Source: Icerya purchasi (Eukaryota > Arthropoda > Insecta > Hemiptera > Monophlebidae). From it: DNA of 64,000 nucleotides. The translations under genes and the position numbers were made by a program. Below the pieces are notes generated by a model. That model was not told where the DNA came from. It was given only the letters and a program-made list of their open reading frames with translations, and made no database searches. Below, piece after piece: positions 44,780 to 54,404 of the stretch. The stretch's first letter is position 1. Each line of letters starts with the position of its first letter. The stretch spans positions 298,510,464 to 298,574,463 of the forward strand of contig CM077116.1 of NCBI GenBank assembly GCA_039619475.1. The letters run 5' to 3'.

Positions 44780-45400
44780 TATTTGAGATATAATCTCTCC
44801 AGTTTGGTCTTGGGTTGTATTTCACAATTAATTCGGCCCATCATAACTTAATCTGGAACTAGAAATTCGTCAACCCCTCGGCATATACATGTTGTGTATT
44901 AAGGTCGTCCTGAGCAAAAAGCAGGATGACGTTAGTGTTATCCCTGATTATGTGCTACGAAATTTTCACATACATCTGGCATAGATAGAAGCAATCGAAA
45001 TATTTTTATGTCTTCCCATCGAAAAATAGCGTTTAATTATCGTCTGATCACCATCCAGGGCAACATCGTCAAATACCAACACCGAGTTAGGCTTAATGTC
45101 ATCCAGCAAGGACTTGTCTTGTTTTTCGCTAAATATGAAGTAACCAATTTCAGGGATATCACAGAATAATTATTCCAATAGAGCATATTTCACCTCATAC
45201 AGGGACTTAATGTATACAAAGACATTCTCATAACGTAGTCCCTTGGAATATGTTAATAAGCTAAATATAGAATTTGTCTTTCCACACCCATTAGGACCTA
45301 CAAGTAGACAATATATATATGTTTCAACAACAGCGGACTATGCTTAACCACTTTCACTTCACCAGTGTTCTTTACATTCTCTATGAGTGTTATCTATCAG
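44780..45400 (-). pseudogene. Polinton A32-like packaging ATPase, broken
   Basis: The enzyme class powers DNA packaging in Polintons and related viruses. The P-loop reads GPNGCGKT (45298-45275), followed by NSIFSLL and NVFVYIKSLYEV. Walker B reads VLVFDDV (about 45082-45062). Next comes IIKRYFSMGRHKNISI, the conserved YFxxGRHKN box of A32-like ATPases, and then pieces resembling the IRDN and DDLN boxes (about 44960-44900). The segment upstream, ENVKNTGEVKVVKHSP (about 45390-45330), lies in another frame and may be its N-terminus. At least three breaks are seen. Its place upstream of the integrase on the same strand supports a Polinton origin. Confidence 0.8.
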
Positions 45401-46095
45401 TAATTCAATCAACTAAGGCGCATTTTGTATATATGTATACATTATTGAGGGAAGATCCCCCTAGAGTAAACTATATATATATAGAGAGAGAAAGAGATAT
45501 AAGTAAAATGTGGTGAAGAGAAAAAGAATTACTGAGAATAAGAAAAGGAAAGAAATTAATAAAGCAATTGATAAGTTACTATTTTAACTACATCTATCTG
45601 GAAGATACTAGTTTTTCGGTCCAGGCACTTGCTTAAACGTACGACTAGCTAGAGGAGACTGTGGAATAAACCTGCTAGATGAGGCCTGTTCCAAACAAGA
45701 CATAATCTATAGTGTATATAAGGACGATAATAGAATATTTCGACAGTTTTGGTAATATTCCAGCCCATGGAAGTTGATTGACAATTTTCAGCCCTACCAT
45801 CAGGGGATGCGGATCAGATATAACAGAAAAGTGTATCAGATGTATAATACTGTCAATTATGGAGAGCTATGTTAAAAATTTTTATCGAGGACCTTACCAA
45901 GACCCAAGTAGATTATATATACATATAAAACCTAGCTATGGTGGTACTGACGGTTACTATCATGTTGTATTTATTTCAATTGAGCGGCCGGTCAGCCAAG
46001 CTAAGTACTGCAATATTCCCTCCCATTTCACTTGATGATCAACAAGAGTGGAGCCTCTGATTGGTGTCCTTCGCCAGTTGTAACTCATATATACA
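45401..46095. other. Flank of the Polinton cluster, no supported gene
   Basis: On the minus strand a short reading MSCLEQASSSRFIPQSPLAS followed by RTFKQVPGPKN (about 45700-45611) looks protein-like and could be the start of another Polinton gene, but it ends at a stop and has no family match I can name. The rest shows no signal. A GA-rich microsatellite lies near 45482-45500. Confidence 0.35.
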
Positions 46096-46097
46096 TA

Positions 46098-46312
46098 TAT
46101 CAGAGTGATATAACTTAAGTGGTGATATCGTAATTCTTATACAACATTAACTTTTTAGAGTTGGAATTAAATTCATGTTAGGAACAATTTAATCAACATT
46201 TAATGCAGTTTTTAATTATTCTTTTAATATGAATTTGATGCCAACTCCAAAAAATTAATGTTGTATAAGAATTACGATATCACCTTTAAGTGTTATATCA
46301 CTCTAATATACA
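46098..46312. repeat. Hairpin MITE-like element
   Basis: The left arm (46098-46185) and right arm (46228-46312) are imperfect reverse complements sharing AGAGTGATATAAC, GGTGATATCGTAATTC and TTATACAACATTAA. A central AT-rich spacer of about 45 bases separates them. There is no coding capacity. It differs in sequence from the foldback at 33160. Confidence 0.8.
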
Positions 46313-46319
46313 TATTTTC

Positions 46320-46830
46320 TAATCGGGAATAATTATTTTTTACTTTTTAGTGCATTTTTAAATTTTTATAATAAATCTTCAAGTATCGGTATTTATTTTT
46401 TGTAAAAAAGCATTTTATTTTTTACTTTTTAGTGCATTTTTATTCAATTAAATTAAAACATTTTAATAAGAACAGATATTTCCACGGTGTGAAAACCTCA
46501 AAAGCTACATTTCCATGGTAATTTGGCAAATTTATAGTATTTTAAGTCAATAAATCTAATCCGACGGTGAAAACAATCATGAATGAAAAGCATCCAAAAA
46601 GCTTCAATCTCCCGCATTATTAAGGATAACTCAAAAACTATCGGTCAGACCTTGATCAAATTTAAATGGGACCACATGACAAACACTACCTTTCAAATAA
46701 AAGAAGAATCATCAAAATCGGTTCATCTAGAAGAAAGTTCTGTGGTAACACACATAAAAAAAAATAATAAAAAATACAGTCGAATTGAATACCTCCTCCT
46801 TTTTTAAAGTCGGTTAATTATTATTATTAT
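46320..46830 (+). repeat. Arthropod-type dispersed repeat ending in AAAGTCGGTT (family Q)
   Basis: Two direct copies of TTTTTTACTTTTTAGTGCAT (about 46335 and 46418) open the unit. Later come CATTTCCATGGTAATTTGG, AAATTTAAATGGGACCACAT, ATCATCAAAATCGGTTCATC and ACAGTCGAATTGAATACCTC, with CTCCTTTTTTAAAGTCGGTT at the end and a short TTA microsatellite. I recall closely similar strings as a very common repeat in insect genomic sequences. The 74-residue open frame at 46583-46807 is probably incidental. Confidence 0.65.
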
Positions 46831-46834
46831 TATC

Positions 46835-48391
46835 ATTCTAGACGGAAAGAAAACACAGACCTGCAAAAAAAAATGTGAGTTGATATAAACTTCAACACTG
46901 AAAATACCGCGTTTTTGCTTGACTTGGTTAAGCATTTCTCTCATTTTTCGCCTATTTTCACAAGTTCCATTAACTTGGACAGGGTGGACGATGATTGTGT
47001 TAATTCGAACAACGTGCAAAGTTAATATGACCGTCCATTCGATTTTGCTCGATAGCAGTAATTTCGAAAGCGTACTCTAAAATATTGATTGCGACCTATA
47101 ATTAGTTTTCGTAACGAGACAGAGTATAAACACTTACGCTGGTCTAGAGATGGTTCACGATGACAAGGGATAATAGTCTTTTCGTTTTGTTTTTTCACCC
47201 TCCCAGCAATGCATGTCCTTCACCGTACACGGCCAGAAGAAGCTACCGCAAATTCTGTCACGTTCGCAGAACAATCGAGCTCGATGAAGCGAATTTAATT
47301 AACGGAGACATTAATCGTTCGGCCGACCCCATTAGCGGAAATCGGCCGGTTCTGCGCGCATCTTTTTCAAAGGCTTCGACAACGACGTCGGCTTGGACAA
47401 AATAACGTCTGCAGGGTGCCCGAAAGAAATGATAGATAACGACACGGTGCGGTGGCCGAAAATAGTCGTTTACCGAGATGAAGAGAAAAAAGAGAAGTTC
47501 GAAAAAAGGTGCATCTACTCTAAAGACTAAAGCGCTAAAATGTTTAAGTGGACCGGCAGATTGAATGTAAAGATAAATGCCATTCGGCCTTTGAATGTCA
47601 CAGTCGGCGGTGCTGAACGCAACGACCGGGTCAGTGCGCGGGGACGAATGGAAAAAACAAAAAAAGAGCTAAACAGGCCCGGCAAATTCGGGGCCAGCCA
47701 TTAATGTTGTCATCTGGGCGACAGTGATGAGAAAGACAGTTTCGATATTAATAAGTAGTCGCCCGGATAATGAACTCCATAAGAAATTAACGACTTTTAA
47801 CTTCGACTGGCCGCCTTCCTCTTCTTCGCTATCATATTCATTCATCATCGACTTAAACTATAATTACTAGCGAACAAAGAAAAGCGAAAACTACAACGCA
47901 ACTAGCATAAAGCGAGACGCTGGCCGGCAATCCTTTTTTTGCCTTTCTTTCCTTTCGGTCGGAATAAAAGCGTAGGCGCTTGTCGCCCGGTCAGGTTGGC
48001 AACTTATTTCCGCGAACTTCGCATAAAACACTACGCAGATAAAATCGTATTTTGCTTTCCAACCGGGCCAGTTAAAATTTTATTTCTAACTTACGCGTCG
48101 CTAGTAAATTTCCGAAAATATTTCGCCTTTTTTCTGTTCCGCCTCGCCCTCCATCCAACGGCGATGTTGTTGCTTTTATCGTTATTCGTTTTCTATCTGT
48201 TTTTTTTTTTTTTCTTTAACGCCGTTAGTTTTGCAGTAATTTGATTGGTTTGCCGGTATCTCGGTGGCCTCGACCCAATCAGTTTGCGAAATTTTTACAC
48301 CAGCTGGGCCGATTATTTCCAGTGAAAAAATACAAACAAAAATTTCATTTGCCTTCGTAAGAGCATTCGTATTGTGCTGTCATTAATTATA

Positions 48392-48392
<1 letters not shown>
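46835..48392. other. Unassigned stretch, partly CpG-bearing
   Basis: No gene is supported. From about 47150 to 48300 the DNA is less AT-rich and contains many CG dinucleotides (for example CGACAACGACGTCGGC near 47379). Open frames such as 47160-47405 and 47939-48244 lack recognisable domains. Confidence 0.5.

Positions 48393-48450
<58 letters not shown>
48393..48450. repeat. (TA)n microsatellite
   Basis: An uninterrupted alternating TA tract of about 57 bases with no attached family on either side. Confidence 0.9.
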
Positions 48451-48454
<4 letters not shown>

Positions 48455-48998
48455 GGAATTTAGTTATAGTTTTTTAACCACCCTTTTGGTGCAACAATAA
48501 AAATCGATAAAAGGCCTTTTTGCCGTAAATCAACTTGTACTGTTATTTTTGAAATATAAAAACGAACCCTGTGTGACAGACATATTGCCACGTTCTCGAC
48601 ACGAAGCGTTTACATTTTTTTTCTTTTTTTTAATTTTTATTTCGGTTTATTTCGTTTCACGGTTGTTTTTAAATATCATACGTACATTTGCACGCTTGAC
48701 AATGTGACGTGTGAAAAATTAGATCGGCAAACCAGAGTAGGTTTTTAGGTGTAATATGTTCAACAGAAAAAGGATTACATGGTTTGCAGAAAGCCTTCAT
48801 GCGTCAAAGGCAATTCCGCTGTAGACGTCAGTGCAATTTTCAATCATGAAGTCGGTATTTGTTCTTTTTTTTTACAAAAAAAGGTTTTATTAATTTAATT
48901 TTGTACTACTTCAATATTTATATAGATAGCTTTAATTGTAATTTCCTTCGATTCAATAGTAATCTAGACACAATGCCTTTCTGGACAATTACTAAAAT

Positions 48999-51975
48999 TT
49001 AATGAAATGTATTCGTGGACGATTTTATGGAGCGTAATTTATTTCCTGTTGGTAACTTTTGCCAATCGCTGTTCCAGATGTTGTTAAAATGGCATTTAAG
49101 CTGATGTTTAAAGTCGATAAACGGTACCGTTACGTTTGAAGTTGACGCACGTTTGTTAATCGTTTTAACGGAGCTTTCCGCATTTTCAAAGCTTTGTATG
49201 CCGCGCTGGGCTCGGTTGCACCATGGTGGTATAGGAGATATCGGGTCCCGGGCCAGTACTGGAATTTGGATGTTTAGCTGATGTAGAATGGGCATAACGT
49301 GATCAATTGTTGTTCCGTTCTGGTTCTCAGTGGTATCATCTGGAGAGTTTGGCTCTGTGCTCCTTATGCTGCTGAAAGCCAGCACGGTTAGATAAGTTCG
49401 TCGCAAATCTAATGGCCACTCCGCTGAATCACATAGTAGACTCGGTATCGGGGAGGTTCGGAAAGCTCCAGTTGCCAACCTCAAAGCGGTATGATGGATA
49501 GTATCCAAACATTTTAGGGTCGATATGTTAGCGGAAGCATAGGCTGGTGCACCATAATCCATTTTGGACCTTACAAGGGTACGATACAGCATTAATAGAT
49601 TATGTCTGCTTGCGCCGTAGGTTGTATACGATAGCTTCTGCAGTAGGTTTAGTTTTTTACCGCAGCTAGTTTTCAATGCGTTAATGTGTGCTTTCCAAGT
49701 GAGTTTGCTGTCAAATGTCATTCCTAAATATTTTAACTTTATTTATGGATACTATACGGTTGTTATTAACAGTTAAGCTTACTATGCGGTCGCACTTTTT
49801 CCGTCTACAGAAATGGGTTGCTATGGTTTTTGTTGTTGAAAAACAAAGGCCGTTATCTTCTGACCATTGTTGCAGTCTATCAATTGTGCTCTGCAGAACG
49901 CTTTCTCCTAAGTTGATATCAGTGCATGGAAGAAATATGCATAAATCGTCTGCAAAAAGGAGTGATTTTACAGGTTTTCGCACTTGATTTACAATATCAT
50001 TTATCGCGATATTAAACAGTGTTGGGCTGAGAACGGATCCCTGAGGAACTTCTGTGTCCGTACCGTATGCGGATCAGACAGAACGGATCCCAATCTTACT
50101 TGAAAGCGGCGATCACCAGGAGTGCAAGGTTAAAAGAATTTTATATCTCCATATGTTGTCAAATGCTTTCTTGAAATCGAAAAAGACGGCTAATAAGTGG
50201 TGCTTGTTTGAGAAAGCTTTACTTATGGAGCGCTGTAACGCAAGGATCGGATCAATGGTAGATCGTCCTGACCGAAATCCATATTGAATATTTGTAAATA
50301 AATTACGTGTTTCGATTTCCCATAGTAGTCTGCCATTGATAATTTTTTCTAACACTTTACATAGAACTGATGTAAGAGATATGGGTCTGTAACTATCGAG
50401 GAGTGTTGGATTCTTATTTGTCTTGAGTAGTGAGATTATAATGGCATTTTTCCATTGCAATGGGAGATTACCTGAGAACCATATTCGATTGTAAATTACA
50501 AGCAGAGTTTTTAATATAAAATCAGGTGCATATTTTAAAAGATAAATGTGAAAATTATCCGAACCGACTGCTTTCGGTTTAGTACGTTTAATGGCAGTAC
50601 GACGTAGTTCTTCCATCGTGATAGGTTGGTTATATGGTTCTTGGTTGTTGCTGGTAAAGTTAAGACCAAAAGTAGCATTTTTACCATTTTTCGGACAATT
50701 CTGTATTGTTTATAAATTGATTTTCATCTTTAGTTGACATTGTAAAAAATTCTGCAAACACGGCGTTAATTTTGTCAATATTAGTGCATATGTTACTACC
50801 GATTTTTATGCATGTCGGTGTAAAGTATGGCGTTGACTTTTCGATGGATTTAATTTTTTTACACACAACTTTGGTCCGTGTACCAGGATTCAAGGTTGCT
50901 ACATAGTTCTTCCAGCAGTTTAATTTTGCTTGTTTGAGAATATACCTGGCTTTTGCTTGTAGTCTTCTAAAATTCAGATGGTTTTCCATATTCGGGTTCG
51001 ACTTTAACTTTTTTAAAGCGTTCCGTCTGTTTCTAATTGCAGTTGCACAGTCCTTAGACCACTAAGGGACTTTTACGCTGCCAGTTTGTACAATAGTTTT
51101 ATTAGGCGGTGAGCATTTTTTTGCCTGCTCGATGAGTGCGTTTGTAAACGTCTGCACACTGGTGTCAGTATTGCCCAATGTAATGCATTGTAACGAACAT
51201 CGAGCTTTGTAATTTAACCAGTTGGTTTTTTTATACTTCGGCAACAGATTTACATTATTTCCGGGATAAGTAGAAGTTTCTGGTTGTAACTGGCTTTTTA
51301 TAATAATCGGAAAATGATCACTTCCACCAAGGTCATGATGTACATAAAATTGTATTTTACTGTTCGATTGAGGGGAGCACAAGGCTAAGTCAATATTTGA
51401 CCATGTTCGATAAGAAAAGTTATAATGAGTTGGCTCCGTTAAATTAAGCAATGTGAGGTTAAATGCGTTAATTGCATTTTCTATGATCTTGCCTCTTGAA
51501 TTTGGCTTTTTGCGCTTGACCACATAGGGCTATGAGCGTTCATATCTCCTAATATTATGAACGGTTTAGGCAGATGCTTTATCAATGAAAAGAAATGTTC
51601 CGTACTAATTATCTCTGTAAAATACACAGTACATATTGTAATTGGTTGTTTAAACCAAACTTTGACTGCTAACGCTAGTAGCCCAGTGTTCAACTCGATT
51701 ATTTCATAATAATATTTTGATTTAACAGCTATTAATATGCTACTAAATAGTCATGTACTGTAGTGAAAATTATTTTATAGCCAGGGATACGGAAATTTTG
51801 GTTGTTTTTAAGATGCGTTTCCTGGAGACAAATGACAGACCGATTATATTCTGATAGGATAAGTTTAAGGTCTTCACGGTGTAGATATATGCCATTGCAA
51901 TTCCACGAAATAAATGTGTACCTTCCTGCATTTATGTTTGTTTATATGACAATTTCCGGTGATTGTTTTTCCATG
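48999..51975 (-). pseudogene. I-type element 2, ORF2: endonuclease and reverse transcriptase, RNase H apparently missing
   Basis: Endonuclease pieces include ICTVYFTE and FIILGDMNAHSPMW (51693-51560), IDLALCSPQ and GGSDHFPIII (about 51400-51290). RT pieces include AVGSDNFHIYLLK, DSYRPISLTSVLCKVLEKI and AVFFDFKKAFDNIWR (50616-50113), a PQGSVLSPTLFN-like box (about 50050), LLFADDLCIFL (49983-49930), and LTWKAHINALK with YRTLVRSKMDYGAPAY (49721-49560). The C-terminal piece ends FNNIWNSDWQKL and NKLRSIKSSTN, which in I-type proteins lies after RNase H. No TDxS or DSxxxL boxes are found between 49250 and 49130, so RNase H seems deleted. Stops and frameshifts make it dead. Confidence 0.82.
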
Positions 51976-51984
51976 TTTGGTCGC

Positions 51985-52880
51985 TCAGTCTGATGGCTTT
52001 GGGTAAACTGTTGGGTCTGAGTTAGGAATGGACTGTACTTGATCTTTTAGTACCGTCATAATCTTGGTAAATTTTGCTTTAGTTCCACGGCCAGTTAGGA
52101 ACTGATAGTTCTCATCTAGCACGGAAACAAGTCCTGTAATGTCGCTAGTGAAGTCCTTGACAACATCACATGCGATCTTGGCTGGTTTACATATATCTAT
52201 AAAGAGGGCAAGATTTTGCAGAGACAGCCGATATCTCGATCCATTTTCATAAATGTTCTTTTTCAGAGGCTCGTAAATTAGATTAAGTGATTTGTGCGAT
52301 GCGTGATGTTGTTGGGATTCTTCGGTATCACTTGGTTGTATTTTATTTTGATTCTGAATCGGATTGTGTTTCTGAATCCCGAGAACTGTGGCGGTCGGGT
52401 TTCGTTGTGATCTGCTTTTTCCCGTTTTAGCTTTTTTGCTTTTTTTGTAACTCGGCTTCATTGATATGAGTGTTGTGTCTTCATCTAGTTGAGTCTTTGT
52501 GGACGAATTGTCTGATAGGGCACGTTTTGTTCTCTCCGTTGTATTGGGGTTTTTAATGAATGTTTGAATCGGTTGTGTGGTTATAGGAGCCAGTTGTACG
52601 ACGTTTTGTGTTTCATTAGCTGATACAGTTGCTATGAGATCTGTGTGGCCAGGAGAATATTCGTTTGACTTTATATTTGAAGGAGCATTGTCTTCTGTTA
52701 GTATATCATCTAAGTAATTGTCTTGTGGAATGTTACAGTCATCTGCTTTATGACCTTTACTATTGCATTTGAAGCAGGTATATTCATCAAGGTTAAGAAA
52801 AATTCGGTGCATTTTGTCACCAAATGGGAATAGAAAGGATGTCGACAGAACTGGCTGATCTGGTTCAGGTTTTACATAGA
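51985..52880 (-). CDS. I-type element 2, ORF1 (gag-like, CCHC knuckle), 5'-truncated
   Basis: A 275-residue frame (52812-51985), open further upstream to about 52880 with the reading SFLFPFGDKMHRIFL, carries one zinc knuckle CFKCNSKGHKADDC (about residues 14-27), a Thr/Asn-rich middle, a basic run KKSKKAKTGKSRSQR and a helical C-terminus with IDICKPAKIACDVVKDF. ORF1 products of I elements coat the element RNA. The listed ATG is internal; the real start is lost. The layout (knuckle, Ser/Thr-rich linker, basic run, helical end) parallels the ORF1 remnant at 13436-13995. This frame is intact although ORF2 is decayed. Confidence 0.78.
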
Positions 52881-52884
52881 TTTG

Positions 52885-53010
52885 ACGTTACTCAGTTTAT
52901 ATTCATCGATTTTCATCAGAATTCACATGATCTGAGTGGTACACTTTCTAATAGACAAAGAATCAGTAAAATCGGCGTGTCCGTATAAATAAGCGTTGTG
53001 TGTGATGTAA
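52885..53010 (+). repeat. Family P repeat, copy 2
   Basis: The copy includes CATCGATTTTCATCAGAATT, CTTTCTAATAGACAAAGAAT and CAGTAAAATCGG. It begins exactly where the I-type element 2 ends, so either the element inserted in it or truncated against it. Confidence 0.6.
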
Positions 53011-53097
53011 TGTTATTTCTGTTGTATCTATGCTCTCAGGGATGCCACCGCGGATATAATCCTGCAGAAGTTAGATACCGTAATTGATTTCTTTTTC

Positions 53098-53225
53098 TTC
53101 TTATTATTATTAGTTATTATTATTATTAGTTATTATTATTATTAGTTATTATTATTATTAGTTATTATTATTATTAGTTATTATTATTATTATTATTATT
53201 TTGATGATGATTATTATTATTATAG
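53098..53225 (+). repeat. TTATTA microsatellite with a 16-bp higher-order unit
   Basis: The unit AGTTATTATTATTATT recurs about four times (about 53110-53180), then passes into plain TTA repeats and a GATGATGATTATTATT end. It is probably slippage-derived. Confidence 0.85.
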
Positions 53226-54200
53226 AAGCCAAGGAAATCTATTAGGATTTAAAGGCTTTATTATGATTTTACCTACAACGATTGTACTTGCAACGGTCGA
53301 CCGCTAAAAAACACAATGTATTAAATTAACACAAATATAACAAGATGACGATTATTAAAGTAATAATACATAGCTCTGTTGTCGGCTGGTTGATGCGATA
53401 TTCACAAGGACGGTGGTCCGTTGTTCCTCGGGATCAACTGATCGGTGGCGGAAGACTTGGTTCGCGATTAGTTTAGGTATTTTAAATTCTACGCCTAATA
53501 TCTTTATGGAATAACATTAAACGATAGCGGCTATAATTGACCAAAAAAAAACTCGAGCGGTAAGGCTTAAACTAGTGACCGAAATCATTTACTTTTTTCC
53601 GAACTGGTCCGATGATCAAGACTGAATTCTGTTCCGTGCTGATCTAAAGCAGACTGACTCGAACCGTTTTAGACGGTTTCGCTAGCACTGGACTCCGGGT
53701 CATTCTAACCGTTCTTTTTTATTTCCTTGTTTTACAATCCTGACAGCGGCACTTATCAGAATGGAGGAAGATGAAGACGAAGGAGACCGCGAAGATTCTT
53801 TCATCTATTTAAATTGCCGTGCGTTTTCGGAATCCTTAGAACCTACGATATTCACAGGCCTCATTTTTATGATTCGTACAATTACACTTTGCCGAATCGT
53901 CATCCGTGGATGGCGAGACAGTATTCCATTAACCCCTAGTCGATAACAGGATTACACACATACGCACACTTACACTCACACCATTTGTTCGATAATTTAT
54001 TAAATTTACTTTTTAGTATTTTATTTATTTATTAATTTTTATTTATTTCTTTTTTTCTTTCTCTTTTTATTTATTTGATTTTCTTTAGCCATGTAATGGT
54101 TACATTATAGTGAATAAATAAATCGATCGCCTCTGTTATACTAATAAAAATTAAGAAGAAAAAAAATGATCCAAAGGGTCCACCACATTTTATCACATTT
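53226..54200. other. Unassigned stretch, no supported gene
   Basis: No recognisable domain is found. The segment 53380-53720 is less AT-rich (for example CGGTGGCGGAAGACTTGG) and might be part of an LTR or host unique DNA; no repeated partner lies in the window. TTTATTTATTTA repeats occur near 54020-54080. Confidence 0.45.
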
Positions 54201-54203
54201 TCT

Positions 54204-54402
54204 AACCAAGATTCGGTTTACGTTCACCGATTTTCATCGTTACCCGCATGGTACCTAAAAGTTCAATGGTACTCTTTCTAATGGACAGAGAATCTGTAAA
54301 ATCGGTATCTATACAAATATGAGTTATGCGCGAACAAAGCTAAAAACAAAAAAAAAAAAACAAAAAACATACGCGAGATTCTTTTTGGAAGTCGTTAAAA
54401 AA
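54204..54402 (+). repeat. Family P repeat, copy 3
   Basis: The order TTCACCGATTTTCATCG, CTTTCTAATGGACAGAGAAT, ACAAATATGAGTTATGCGCG, ACATACGCGAGATTC and TTTTTGGAAGTCGTTAA repeats that of copy 1 on the opposite strand. Confidence 0.65.
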
Positions 54403-54404
54403 GT

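Larger units (their letters stand above)
48875..52882 (-). mobile_element. Second I-type non-LTR retrotransposon, degenerate
   Basis: The element runs on the minus strand from ORF1 with a zinc knuckle (52880-51985) through ORF2 endonuclease and RT fragments to a C-terminus at 48999 and an A-rich end near 48870. Its 5' edge abuts a family P repeat near 52885, so it is 5'-truncated. It is clearly older than the nested element at 13436, with at least six frame breaks in ORF2. It differs in sequence, so it belongs to another family of the same clade. Confidence 0.85.

Noticed and set aside
53098..53225. CRISPR-like array of 16-bp units
   Set aside because: The units are plain TTA slippage repeats with no distinct spacers, in a eukaryotic context.
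53380..53720. Possible LTR or GC-richer retroelement piece
   Set aside because: It stands out only by composition. No repeat partner, primer site or coding neighbour supports it.
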